Positions 1 through 13,440 of a DNA stretch of 64,000 nt are shown piece after piece (position 1 is the first letter of the stretch; each line of letters begins with the position of its first letter). The DNA is from Saururus chinensis (taxonomy: Eukaryota > Streptophyta > Magnoliopsida > Piperales > Saururaceae), in contig CP141143.1 in assembly GCA_035235625.1 (NCBI GenBank), positions 43,323,178-43,387,177 on the forward strand, read 5' to 3'. The position numbers and the translations under genes are program-made. Below the pieces are notes generated by a model. It searched no databases. It was given only the letters and a program-made list of their open reading frames with translations, and was not told where the DNA came from.

Positions 1-120
1 AACCAATGAAGACTATCAAAATGTACAAAATAATGGACACCGTTAAGGAAACAACGCACTAATTGTTACCTGAAAATATCGACTCCCGCTCAAAGGAGTA
101 ATTGTATGCTAACAGAAATC

Positions 121-530
121 CTAGCATCTCTAGAGATCCACTTGGATCAGCCATGGGCCTAGAGATGTAGGTACCAGTTCTGCTCATGGACACACTGGCT
201 GGAGGTAGATGAGCCTTCCATGATGCTCAAAAACCTAGTTTGCGCATTTGCAGGGATCCATCTTCCCAAAGGAGCGGAGACCACAAGGGTCTGAAAGATT
301 ACCGTTATGGCTATTATCAGAAATCCTATCACCTCTAGAGATCCACTTGGATCAGCCATGAGCCTAGAGATGTTGGTACCAGCTCTACTCATGGACACAC
401 TGGCCGGAGGTAGATGAGCTTTCCATGATGCTCAAAAACCTAGTTTGCGCATTTGTAGGGATCCATCGTCCCAAAGAAGCGGAGACCACAAGGGTCTAAA
501 AGATTACCGTCATGGCTATTGTTGTGAACT
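121..530. repeat. 205-bp tandem duplication inside LTR copy 1
   Basis: Two adjacent copies with a 205-bp offset both start near CTCTAGAGATCCACTTGG (about 121 and 326). They include the stretch with GTTTGCGCATTTG and GGGATCCATC. The same duplication with the same offset is in copy 2 (31384 and 31589), while copy 3 has the segment only once (about 45990-46190). Copies 1 and 2 therefore share a more recent ancestor. Confidence 0.85.
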
Positions 531-1134
531 AACACAATGTTGAATGGACGTATGACTTAATGCATCCAAAGATTTAATACTAATCACACTTTATCATGTA
601 TGCAAGTGACTCTTATGATTTGTAAGATGATAGGTACACTTAGGGCTTAAGCATGTGCACTAATCAACATGACAAGGACTCAGACTCATGCTGAGATGAA
701 CTAACCAATCCAACATTCTAATGAAAAGGATTTGGGGCTGAGATGAACATCTCAAGTTAGCCACCTAACATGACAAGTTTAGGCTGAAATAAGCATCGAT
801 AATCAACCTAAGGTATATCATAATCAAGGCTGAAATTCAGAGACTTAATAAGCATGAACAAATCATGAACTGAAGCTCTAACATTAAAGATTCATTCAGC
901 AATATTATAATCTAAAACAAAGCTGAGAATCAAGTATTAGATATACAACAATACAACCTAAACTAGGGCTGAGATTTAGGTATTTTCTCAGCATGATTAT
1001 AGCATAAATCAATGATGAGAATTTGGTTTTCATTTGGCCAAAATAGAGCCTGAAACAAGGCTGCAAAATAGGGATCCAAATAAGCAAAAGTGTAACCTTA
1101 ATCTACGCTGCAAATCAGGGATCTAGATAAGAAA

Positions 1135-1640
1135 AAGTGGAGCCTAAAGCTAGGCTTCAAATCAGGGATTTACTTAACCAAAGTGGAGCCTAAACCAAGG
1201 CTTCAAATCAGGGATTTGATTGACCAAAAGTATGTCCTAAAGTAAGGCCACAAATCAGGGATTAAATTGTCCAAAGTATGGCCTATAATAAGGCCACGAA
1301 TAAGGGATTAAGTTATCCAAAGTATGGCCTATAATAAGGCCACAAATCAGGGATTAAGTTGGCCAAAGTATGGCCTAAAGTAAGGCCACAAACTAGGGAA
1401 TAAATTGGCCAAGGTTTGGCCTAAAGTAAGGCCACAAAGTAGAGAATCAATTGGCTAAGGTTTGGCCTAAAGTAAGGCTACAAACCAGGGAATAAATTGG
1501 CCAAGGTTTGGCCTAAAGTAAGGCCACAAACCAGAAATTAAATTAGACAAAGTATGGCCTAAAGTAAGGCCTGGACAAGGACACAAACCAAGGATAAAAT
1601 AAACCAAAAGCATAGCCTAAACTAAGGCCACGAACCAGGG
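1135..1640. repeat. 46-bp minisatellite in LTR copy 1
   Basis: About ten or eleven tandem units of 46 bp share the core AGTATGGCCTAAAGTAAGGC followed by CACAAATCAGGGATTAAATT. Unit starts are seen at 1275, 1321 and 1367, exactly 46 bp apart. The left units are more degenerate. GGCC elements repeat twice per unit in inverted form, so each unit can fold back on itself. Confidence 0.85.
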
Positions 1641-2387
1641 ATAAAATTCAGCAGAGTTTATGCCCAAATTATGGATGATAGATGACAAAAATCAGCAACA
1701 TGTTTGCATAAACTAAGGCTAATCTATTTGAAAAAAAATTAGGATCATGCATGCATAATTCAACCATATAAATAAGAGATAAAATCACACTAATTTAAAA
1801 CAAGTAAAGGATGATTCATGACATCAAAACCCCCCTAGAACCTGGCTGAACTATGGCTGAATTATATCTAGCAAAACATCATTCTTAAGGGTGTGAAAAG
1901 AAACACCTACTTGTACCAACATGTCCCCAAAGTTCCTAACTCTTGCTACTATGCTTCTAGGCCTTGATTTCAATCCAAAGGTGGCTGATTCACACCTTCA
2001 AAATTGCTGATTATGGAGGTCCTTGCTGAAAGAAGGAAGAGGAAGGAAGAGATGGAGAAGAAGGAGGCTCCCCAAAACCAATAGGGGCTGCCTCTCTTAA
2101 AGCTTTTGGGTGCCCTCCCCCTCTTGGACTCTCTCATCCTTAGTTACAATCTCGGAATCTAAATCCCTGCCCCATTACCAATAGGAAACCAACCCCCATA
2201 CATGCTCAAAACAATCCCAAAAGAGTCTTAACCTAACTAGATATATAGTTGATCCCTCCTTCACCTTTTTTCACCACTCCTAGCACTCCTTGGACTCCTT
2301 ACTTGGGCTAGAAGTCCTCTGCTTACATGCTATCTCGTCTCAACAAAGTTCTAGTTGCATCCTTGTTCCACTAGGGCTCTCTCTCTC

Positions 2388-2468
2388 TTCCAATTCCTAG
2401 ATCTTTTAAGACTTCTAATTCCTAGTTCATTTAGGACTTCAAATTCATAGTTCGTTTACGACATCCAT
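2388..2468. repeat. Short 25-bp minisatellite in LTR copy 1
   Basis: About three degenerate units of 25 bp with the core TTTAGGACTTC and AATTCCTAGTT are present. The same array has about seven units in copy 2 (33707-33870) and about twelve in copy 3 (43181-43476), so its length varies strongly between copies. Confidence 0.7.
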
Positions 2469-5400
2469 CCACCTCGGGTAAACGGGCCTTGTGCAATCTG
2501 CTCAACTTCAAACGGTCGTATCTCCCTCATCCAAACTCCGATTCGCACGTTCTTGGTGACATTTCAAAGCTCTTTTTGTCTACTTTCTAACTACATAGGT
2601 TTTAGTAACTAATCCAAACTTATAGTCAATTTATTCTAATGAGAATATCAAGGGGTCTAATACCCTAGTTTTCACGTGGTCGACTTTGGGAATTTAGAAA
2701 ATTCCCGGATGTTACAACATTGTAATAACTAATCAAATGGACAAAGTGATACCACAATTTGACTATTCGAACAAAGCACCAAAGCCAGTTACGAATGTGT
2801 ATTTAATTATTTTAAATAAATATGTACTCATTTCCTAAGTTTGTAAAAATGCATCAAACGTACTAAATGACAAACCACTTGGACCAATTTTGATAAAGTT
2901 ATATCCTTTTAATCGATTTAAACCGAAGTTTGTTAAAAATGTGCACAAATCATTATATTATTTAAAGTTTAAAGAGACCTCCCATTACTTTGTTACATTC
3001 GTAATATTTAATTAAATAAAAAAAGTGATACCACATTTTGACTATTCTTCCAAAGCCTTTATGATTTCACTCTCTTAACTAGATTTCGAACTAAGTACCA
3101 AACATCGTCATGAATGTCTATTTAATTATTTTCATAAATATGTACTAAATTACTTAGTCAGTAAGTGAATCAAATGAACTAAACGACAAACCAAACTGAC
3201 AACTTTTGGTCAAATTATATCCATTTAATCAATTAAAACTTAAGTTTGTTAAGTATGAGGACAAATTGTTATATCCTTCAAAGTATAAAAAGTCATCACA
3301 TTCATTTGTTACATTTGTAATAATGATTCAAATAGACAAGGGGATACCATAATTTGATTGTTCTTCCTTAACATATATAATTTCATTTGTTTAATAAGAT
3401 TTAGAATAGAGCACCGAAGCTCGTCACGACTGTGTATCTAATTATTTTAAATAAATATATAATCATTTGCAAAGTTCAAAAGAATGAAATAAATGCACTA
3501 AACACAAACCAATCATACCACTTTTGATCAATTTATATCCTTTTAATCGATTAAAACCAAAGTTTGTTAAGAATGTGCACAAATTGTTATAACGTTTAAT
3601 GTTTAAAAAGGCCTCCCAATCATTTGTTACATTCAAAATGATGAATCAAATAGACAAAGTCATAACACAATTTAGTTGTCCTTCCTTAACTTATATAATT
3701 TCATTCACTTAACTTGGTTTTAAGTAAAGAACCGAAGCACGTGATGAATGTGATTTTAATTGTTTTAAATAAATATGTACCCACTTGCTAAGTTTGTAAG
3801 AATGAATCAAACGCATTAAACGACGAACCAATCAAACCACTTTTGGTTGTGTTATATCCTTTTAATCGTGTAAAACTAAAATTCGTTAAGAATATGAACA
3901 AATCATTATATCATTTGAACTTTAAAGAGACCTCCCATTCATTTGTTACGTTTGTAATGACAAATCAAATAGACAAAGTCATAGCACATTTTAGCAGTTT
4001 TTTCTTAACTTATTGATTTTTTTCGCTTAACTAGATTTAAAACAAAGCATCGAAGTATGCCACGAATGTGTATTTTAGTTATTTTAAATAAATATGTACC
4101 CATTTGTTAATTTTGTAAGAATGAATTAAAGGCAATAAATGAAAAACCAATCAGAACACTTTTAGTAAAGTTATATCCTTTTTATCAATCAAAACTGAAG
4201 TTCGCTAAGAATGTGTGCAAATCATTATATTATTTAAATTTTAAAGAGACTTCCCATTCATTTGTTACGTTCATAATAACAAATAAAATCGACATTGTGA
4301 TAACACAACTCAACCATTCTTCCTTAATATATATGATTTCATTCGCTTAACTAGATTTAGAACAAAGCACCAAAGCTCATCCTAAATGTGTATTTAATTG
4401 ATTTAAATGAATACGTACTCATTCGCTACGTTCATGAGAATTAATCAAATGCACTAATCGATGAACCAATAGGACCAATTTCGGTCAAGTAATATCCTTT
4501 TAATCGATTAAAACTGAAATTCGATAAGAATGTGTACAAACTATTATATAGTTTAAAGTTTATAGAGACCTCCCATTCATTTCTAACATTCGGAATAATG
4601 AATCAAATGGACGGAGTGATCCAAAAATTTGACTTTTTTTCCTTATCTTATATGATTTCATTCTCTTAAACAGATTTAGATCAAAGCACCAAAGCTCATC
4701 ACGAATGTGTATTTAATTTTGTTAAATAAATACTTACTTGTCTGCTAAGTTCATAAGATTGAATCAAATGTACAAAATGATGAACCAATTAGACCAATTT
4801 TGGTCAAATTATATCCTTTTAATTCGCACTAATCGATGAATGAATCGAAACACTTTTGGTCAAGTTATATCATTTTCATCGATTAAAAGCGAAGTTCGTT
4901 AAGAATGTGCACAAACCATTATATCATTTAAAGTTTAAAGAGACCTCTCATTCATTTGTTACGTTTGTAATAACTAATCAAATGGACAAAGTGATACCAC
5001 AATTTGACAGTTTTTCCTTAACTTCTATAATTTTATTCACTTAATAAAACTTAGAAAGAAGCACCAAAGCTCGTCATGAATGCGTATTTAATTATTTTAA
5101 ATGAATACGCACTCATTTACTATGTTCATTAAAATGAATAAAATGCACTAAACGATGAATTATTGGACCACTTTTCTTGATGTTATATCATTTTAATCGA
5201 TTAAAACTGAAGTTCCCTAAGAATGTGAATGAATTGTTACATCATTTAAAATTTAAAGAGACCTCCCATTCATTTGACATTCGCCATGAATGTGTATTTA
5301 ATTATTTTAAATAAATAGCTACTCATTTACTAAGTTTGTAGGAATGAATTAAATGCATTGAACGACGAACTAGTTAGAACACATTTAGTCAAGTTATATC

Positions 5401-6682
5401 CTTTTAATCAATTAAAGCCAAAGTTTGTTAAGAATGTGTGCTTAAATCATTATATGATTTAAAGTTAAAGAGATCTCTCATTTATTTGTTATGTTTGTAA
5501 TGATGAATTAAATGGTCAAAGTGATACCCCAATTTCACAATTCTTCCTTAACCTATATAATTTCATTTGCATAACTAGATTTAGAACAAAGCACCAAGTC
5601 CCATCTCAAATGTGTATTTAATTGTTTTACATAAATACGTACTTATTTCCTAAGTTCATAAGAATGAATCAAATGCACTAAAGTACATAACAATCAGACA
5701 AATTTTATTCAAGTTATATCTTTTAATCAATTAAAACAAAAGTTTGTTAAGAATGTGCACAAATTATTATATTGTTCGAAGTTTAAAGAGACCTCCCATT
5801 TATTAGCACATTGTCAATAGCAAATCAAATGGAGAAAGGGAAACTACAATTTGACTATTCTTCCTTAACTTATACGATTTCATTTGCTGAACTAGATTTA
5901 GAACAAAGCACTAAAGCTCATCACGAATGTGTATTTAATTTTTTGAAATAACTATGTACTCATTTGCTAGGAATGTAAGAATGAATCAAATGCACTAAAT
6001 GAGAACTAATCGGACACTTTTGATCAAGTTATATATTTTAAATTAATTAAAACCGAAGTTCGTTAAGAATTTGCACAATTCATTATATCATTCAAAGTTT
6101 AAAAAGACCTCTTAGTCATTTTTCGCATTCACAATAATGAATAAATTGGACAAAGTTATACTGAAATTTGACTGTTCTTCCTTACATGATTTCTTTTGCT
6201 CACCTAGATTTAGAACAATGCATCAATGCTCGTCACGAATGTGTATATAATTATTTTAAATAAATACATGTTAATTTGTTCAGTTCGTAACAATGCATAA
6301 AACATACTAAATGATGAACAAATCAAACTACTTTTGGTTATGTTATTTCCTTTTAATTGATTAGAACAATGGTTCGTTAACAATGAGTACAAATTATTAT
6401 ATTATTTAAAGTTTAAAGAGACCTCCCATTCATTTGTTATCAAATGGACAAAGTGATACCATAATTTGACTGTTCTACCTTAACTTATATGATTTTATTC
6501 GTTTAACTACAATAAGAACACAACACCAAAGCTCATCGCATATATGTATTTAATTAATTTAAATAAATATGTACTCATTTGCTATGTTCGTAAGAATAAA
6601 TCAAGCACACTAAACGATGAACCAATCACACTACTTTTGGTCAAGTTATATCCTTTTAATCGATTAAAACCAAAGCTCATTA

Positions 6683-7855
6683 AGAATTTACACAAATTAT
6701 TATAACGTTTTAAGTTTAAAGAGACCTCATATTGATTTGTTACATTCATAACAACGGATTAAATGGAAAAAGTGATACCACAATTTTACCGTTCTTCCAT
6801 AACTTATATGATTTTATTCACTTTAATTGATTTAGAACAAAGCACCAAAGCGTGTCACGAAAGTGTATTTAATTGTATTTACTCAGTTCATAAGAATGAA
6901 CAAAAATGCACTAAACAACGAACCAGTCGGACCAATTTGGGTCAAGTTATATCCTTTTAATTGATTAAAATTGAAGTTTATTAAGAATGTGCAGTAATCG
7001 TTATAATGTTTAAAGTTAAAATAGATCTCTTATTCGTTTGTTACATTCGTAATAACGAATCAAATGGACAAAGTGATACCACAATTTGATTGTTCTTCCT
7101 TAACTTATTTCATTTCATTATTTTAACTAGATTTCGAATAAAACAACAAAGCTAATCACGAAAGTGTATTTAATTCTTTTAAATAAATATGTACTCATTT
7201 CCTAAGTTCTTAAGAATGCATGAAATGCACTAAATGACGAACTACTCGGACCATTAAAAATTTACACAAACTGTTATACCATTTAAAGTTTAAAGAGACC
7301 TCACATTGATTTGTTATATTCATAACAACGGATTAAATGGAAAAAGTGATACCACAATTTTACCGTTCTTCCATAACTTATATGATTTTATTCACTTTAC
7401 TTGATTTAGAACAAAATACCAAAGCTTGTCACGAAAGTGTATTTAATTATTTTAAAAAAATACATACTAATTTACTCAGTTCATAAGAATGAACAAAAAT
7501 GCACTAAACAACGAACCAGTCGAACTAATTCAGGTCAAGTACATATCCTTTGAATTGATTAAAACTAAAGTTTATTAAGAATGTGCAGTAATCGTTATAA
7601 CTTTCAAAGTTAAAATATATCTCTCAATCGTTTATTACATTTGTAATAACGAATAAAATGGAAAAAGTGATACCACAATTTCATTGTTCTTCCTTAACTT
7701 ATTTCATTTCATTATTTTAACTAGATTTCGAACAAAACAACAAAGCTAGTCACGAAAGTGTATTTAATCCTTTTAAATAAATATGTACTCATTTCCTAAG
7801 TTCTTAAGAATGCATGAAATGCACTAAATGACGAACTACGCGGACTATTAAAAAT
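6683..7855 (+). repeat. Recent local duplication of nearly two satellite units
   Basis: The segment from about 6683 to 7257 is repeated at about 7258-7855. The rare variant ACAACGGATTAAATGG occurs at 7324 and at 6751 (offset 573), and TAAATGACGAACTAC occurs at 7231 and 7825 (offset 594). The two offsets differ because the first copy lacks about 21 bp. These copies are much closer to each other than to other units. Confidence 0.85.
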
Positions 7856-10800
7856 TTGCACAAATTGTTATACTATTTAAAGCTTAAAGGGACCTCCTAT
7901 TCATTACATACGTTTGAAATAATGAATCAAATATACAAATTGATACTAGAGTTTGTCTGTTCTTCCTTAACCTATAAGATTTTATTATTTTAAATAGATT
8001 AAAATAAAGCACCAAATCTCGCCACAAGTATTAATTTAAATGTTTTAAATAAATACGTACTAATTTGCTAATTTCGTAAGAATGCATCAAACACAGTAAA
8101 TGAGGAACCATTCGAACCACTTGTGGTCAAGTTACATTCTTTTAATCGATTAAAACTAAAGTTCATTAAAAATGCGTACGAATAATTATATTATTTAAGG
8201 ATTAAAGAGGCCTTACATTCATTTCTTGTGTTCATAATAAGAATCAAATGGACAAAGTGATACCACAATTTGACCATTCTTCCTTAACCTATATGATTTC
8301 ATTCGATTAACTAGATTATGAACAAAACACCAAAGCTTGTAACGAATGTGTATTTAATTGTTCAAAATAAATATGTACTTATTTGCTAAGTTCGTAAGAA
8401 TAAATGACAAACCAATCTGATCATATTTGGATAATTTATATCATTTTAATCAATTAAAACCAAAGTTTGTTGAGAATGTACATAAATCGTTATATTGTTT
8501 AAAGTTTAAAGAAACCTCCTATTTATTTGTTACGTTTATAATTGCGAATAAAATGTACAAAGTGATACCACAAGTTGATCATGCTTCCTTAACTTCTATG
8601 TTTTCATTTACTTAACTAGATTGAGAATAAAGCACCAAAGCTCGTTACAAATGTATATTTAATAATTTTAAATGAATACGTAATCATTTGTTAAGTTGAT
8701 AAGATTGATTTAAACGCACTAAATGATGAACCAATCGGTCCACTTTTAGTTAAGTTTTATCATTTTAGTCAATTAAAACCAAAGTTTGTTATGAACATAC
8801 ACAAATCAATATATCATATAAAGTAAAAATAGATAAAGAAATACCATAATTTGGTTGTTCTTCCTTAACTTATATACTTTTATTCGCTTAATTAAAAAAC
8901 CCCCCATTCATTTTTCAAGTTTGTAATAACGAATTAAATAGACAAACACTAGATTGAGAACAAAGCACCAAAACATGTCACGAATGTGGACTTCCTTATT
9001 TTAATTAAATACATACTTATTTGCTAAGTTCATAAGAATGCATAAATGCACTAAACGACAAACAATTTGAACCACTTTTGGTCCGATTACATCCTTTTTA
9101 TCGATTAAAACCAAAGTTCGTAAAGAATGTGAACAAATCATTATATTATTTGAATTTTAAAAAGACCTCCCATTCATTTGTTACATTCGTGTTAACAAAT
9201 CAAATAGACAAATTGATAACAAAATTTGACTGTTCTTCCTTAACTTATGTGATTTCATTCATTCAACTATATAAAAAACACCAAAGCTCATCATAAATGT
9301 GTATTTAATTATTTTAAATAAATATGTACACATTTCCTATTTTCATAAAAATGAATTAAACGCACTAATCCACGAACCAACCGGACCAGTTTTGGTAAAG
9401 TTATATCCTTTTAATTGATTTAAACTGAAGTTTGTTAAAAAAATGCAAAATATATTATTTTATTAAAAGTTTAAAGAGACTTCTTAGTCATTTGTTACGT
9501 TGGTAATATTTAATTAAATAAATAAAGTGATACCACAATTTGACCGTTCTTCCTTAACCTGTATGATTTCATTCAATTAACTAGATTTAGAACTAAGTAC
9601 CAATGCTCATTACGAATGTGTATTTCATTGTTTTAAATAAATACATACTCATTTGGTCAATTCATAAGAATGAATCAAACAAACTAAACAATGAACCAAA
9701 CACAAAACTTTTGGTTAAGTTATATCCTTTTAATCAATTAAAACTTAAGTTTATTAAGTATGTGCACAAATCTTTAAAACATTTGAAGTTTAAAAAGTCC
9801 TCGCATTTATTTGTTACATTTGTAATAAAGAATCAAATAGACAAAGTGATACCATAATTTGATCATTCTTCCTACACTTATATAACTTCATTTGCTTAAC
9901 TTGATTTTGAATAGAGCACCAAAGCTCATAACGAATGTGTTTTTAATTGTTTTAAATAAATATGTACTCATTTGCTAAGTTTAAAAGAATAAAACAAACG
10001 CAATAAATGACTAGCCAATCAAACCACTTTTGGTCATTTTATATCCTTTTAATCAATTAAAAACAAAGTTCATTAAGAAATGGACAAAGTCAGAGCACAA
10101 TTTAGTCTTTCTTCCTTAACTTTTATGATTTCCTTCACTTAACTAGATTTAAAGCAAAGCACCGTAACACGTAGTGAATGTGTATTTTAATTATTTTAAA
10201 TAAATACATACCTATTTACTCTGTTCGTATTAATTGTTTAAAGTAAATACGTACTCATTTTTGCTATGTTCCTAAGAATGAATTAAATGCACTAAATAAC
10301 AAACCAATCAGACCAATTTTGGCTGAGTTATACGCTTTTAATTGATTAAACCAAAAATTTGTTTGGAATGTGCACAAATTGTTATATCATTTAAAATTTA
10401 AAGATACCTCAAATTCATTTGTTGAGTTCGTAATAACAAATAAAATCAACAAAGTCATACAACAATTTGACCATTCTTCCTGAACTTATACGATTTTGTT
10501 CGCTTAATTAGATTTAGAACAAAACACAAAAGCTCATCACGAATGCGTATTGAATTATTTTAAATAAATATGCACTAATTTTCTATGTACGTAAGAATGA
10601 ATCAAATGTACAAAATGATGAACCAATCAGACCACTTTTGGTCAAGTTATATCATTTTAATCGAGTAGAACCACAATTCTTTAAGAACATGCACAAATCA
10701 TTATATCATTTAGAGTTTAAAAAAGGCTCACATTCATTTATTACATTTGCAATCTCAAATCGAATGGAGAAAGTGATACCGCAATTTCACTGTTCTTCCT

Positions 10801-12490
10801 TAACTTCAATGATTTCATTCGCTTAACTAGATTTAGAACAAAGCACCAAAGATCGTCATGAATGTGTATTCAAACGCACTAAACGACAAACCAATCTAAC
10901 CATTACTGGTCAAGTAATATTCTTTAATCGATAAAACCGAATTTCCTTATGAATGTGTACAAATCGTTATATCATTTGAAGCTTTAAGAGACTTCCCACT
11001 AATTTGTTATGTTCATAGTAGCAATACAAATGGACAATACCATAATTTGACTATTTTTCCTTAACTTCAAAGATTTCAATCGCTTAACTAGATTTATTGT
11101 AAAGTACCAAAGCTCATCATGAATGTGTGTTTAGTTGTTTTATATAATTATGTACTCACTTGCTATGTTCTTATGAATGGATTAAATGCCCTATATGACA
11201 AGCAAATCAGACCACTTTTTGTCAAGGTATATGCTTTTAATCGATTTAAAACTGAAGTTCCTTAACAATGTTTACAAATCATTATAACATTTAAATTTTA
11301 AAGAGGCTTACCATTCATTTGTTAATTATTATGTTCGTAATAATGAATCAAATGGACAAAGTGATACTACAATTTTACTGTTCTTCCTTAAGTTCTATGA
11401 TTTCATTTGCATAAGTAGATTTATAACAAAGCGCCAAAGCTCATTACGAATGTATATTTAATTATTTTAAATAAATATGTACTCATTTGCTAATTCTTAA
11501 GAATAAATCAAATGCCCTAAATGATGAATTGAATGGACATAGTGATACCAAAATTTAATTGAATGGACATAGTGATATCAAATGCCCTAAGAATGTATCA
11601 TTTTAATTGATTAAAACTGAAGTTCCATAAGAATATGCACAAATAGATGTATTGTTTATTGTTTTAAAAGGCCTACATTCATTTGTTATGTTCACAATGA
11701 TGAATTGAATGGACATAGTGATACCAAAATTTTTGCGTTCTTCGTAAACTTATGATATTTCAGACGCTTAACTAGTTTTAGAACAATGGACCAAAGCTCG
11801 TCATGAATATGTATTTAATTATTTTTAATAAATATGCACTTATTTGCTAAGTTCATCAAAATGAATAAAACGTACTAAACAATGAACCAATCAGACCACT
11901 TTTGGTAAAGTTATATCTCTTTAATTGATTAAAACCGAAGTTTATTAAGAATGTCCACAAATCATTATATCGTATAAAGAGACCTCTCATTCATTTATTA
12001 CATTCATAATAACAAATCAAATTGACAAAGTCATGCAACAATTTGACAGTTCTTGCTTAACTTTTGTAACTTCATTCGTTTAACTAGATTAAGAATAGAG
12101 CACCAAAGCTCATCAAGAATGTTTATTTCATTGTTTTAAATAAATATGTGTTTATTTATCCAGTTAGTAAGAATTAATGAAATGCACTAAACGATGAACC
12201 AATTGAACCTCTTTTGGTCAGGTTATATCCTTTTAATCAACTAAAATTGAAGTTCGTTAATAATGTCCACAAATCGTTATATTGTTCAAAGTATAAAGAG
12301 ACCTTCTATTCATTTGTTACTTTTGTAATAATCAAACAAATGGTCAAAGTGATACAATAATTTGATTGTTCATCCATAACTGATATATATCGTTTAAAGT
12401 TTAAAGAGAGCTTATATTCATTTATTACGTATGAAATAATGAATCAAATGAAGAAAGTGATACCACAATTTTATCGTTTTTCCATAACTT

Positions 12491-13386
12491 CTAAAATTTC
12501 ACACGCTTAACTAGATTTAGAACAATGCACCAGGGCTTGTCACAAATGTGTATTTAATTGCATTAAAAAAATACATACTCATTTCTTAAGTTTGTAAAGA
12601 TGAATCAAACACTTATGTGATTTCATTTGCTTAGCTAGTTTTAGAAAAAAACACCGAAGCTCATTGCGAATGTATATTTAATTATTTTAATTAAATACGT
12701 ACTCATTTACTATGTTTATATGAATAAATTAACCGCACTAAATGACTAACCAATCGGACCACTTTTGGTTTGGTCTAGTTATATCTTTTTAATCGATTAA
12801 AACTGAAGTTCATTAAGAATATGCACAAATTGTTATATCGTTTAAAGTTTAAAGAGACCTCCGAATCATTTGTTATGTGTGTTATTACGAATCAAATAGA
12901 GAAAGTGATACTACAATTTGACAATTCTTCCATGACTTCTAAAATTTCACACGCTTAACTAGATTTAGAACAATGCACCAAGGCTCGTCACGAATGTGTA
13001 TTTAATTGCATTAAAAAAATACATACTCATTTACTAAGTTTGTAAGGATGAATCAAACACTTATGTGATTTCATTTGCTTAGCTAGTCTTAGAAAAAAAC
13101 ACTGAAGCTCAGTGCGAATGTATATTTAATTATTTTAATGAAATACGTACTCATTTACTATGTTCATATGAATAAATTAACCACACTAAATGACTAACCA
13201 ATCGGACCACTTTTGGTTTGGTCTAGTTATATCTTTTTAATCAATTAAAACTGAAGTTCGTTAAGAATATGCACAAATCGTTATATTGTTTAAAGTTTAA
13301 AGAGACCTCCGAATCATTTGTTATGTGTGTTATTACGAATCCAATAGAGAAAGTGATACCACAATTTGACAATTCTTCCATAACTT
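12491..13386 (+). repeat. Tandem 448-bp satellite duplication with altered half-unit order
   Basis: The 448-bp segment 12491-12938 is repeated at 12939-13386 with very few differences. Both start with CTAAAATTTCACACGCTTAA. Within each copy the order is a shortened half-unit b, a full half-unit b, then a half-unit a, instead of the usual a-b alternation. GAATCAAAC is fused directly to ACTTATGTGATTT, which marks an internal deletion joint that both copies share. Confidence 0.85.
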
Positions 13387-13440
13387 ATGTGATTTCATTT
13401 GCTTAACTAGTTTTAGAACTAAGCACCAAAGCTCGTCACG

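Larger units (their letters stand above)
1..2716 (-). mobile_element. Tekay/Del-like LTR, copy 1 (cut by window edge)
   Basis: This is a long terminal repeat lying on the minus strand. Read on the minus strand it starts at 2716 with TGTAACATCC, the type of 5' end found on many Tekay/Del chromovirus LTRs, and it runs off the left edge. It aligns along its length with 31257-34115 and, inverted, with 42555-46320, so it belongs to a three-copy family here. It contains a 205-bp tandem duplication, a 46-bp minisatellite and a short 25-bp minisatellite, annotated separately. No gag, protease, reverse transcriptase or integrase coding is visible, and the small open frames inside are not conserved between copies. 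Satellite sequence resumes directly at 2717. The Tekay assignment rests on LTR end sequence, size and general layout, not on a protein match. Confidence 0.8.
2717..13440 (+). repeat. 320-bp dimeric satellite, block 1 (mostly subfamily A)
   Basis: This is a head-to-tail array of about 33 units. The motif ACTTTTGGTCAAGTTATATC recurs near 3520, 3838, 4155, 4471 and 4791, a spacing of 316-320 bp. Each unit has two related halves of about 160 bp. Both halves contain a GTTCGTAA...GAATCAAATG segment followed by a CTTATAT or GTTATAT stretch. Most units are type A: TAGATTTAGAACAAAGCACC, AATGTGTATTTAATTATTTT and ATGGACAAAGTG. From about 12.5 kb the units become type B-like. Identity between units is moderate, with many CG to CA or TG changes and small indels. 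Short open frames recur here only because of the repeat. No gene is present. Confidence 0.95.

Noticed and set aside
4856-5044. Recurring 62-codon open frame (also at 8427, 10638, 26341 and, reversed, 39414) with VKLYHFNRLKPKF-like and KFKETSHSFVTFV-like sequence
   Set aside because: It is the same stretch of the satellite unit each time. Most units break it with stops or frameshifts, and substitutions do not favour synonymous sites. It is a by-product of the repeat, not a gene family.
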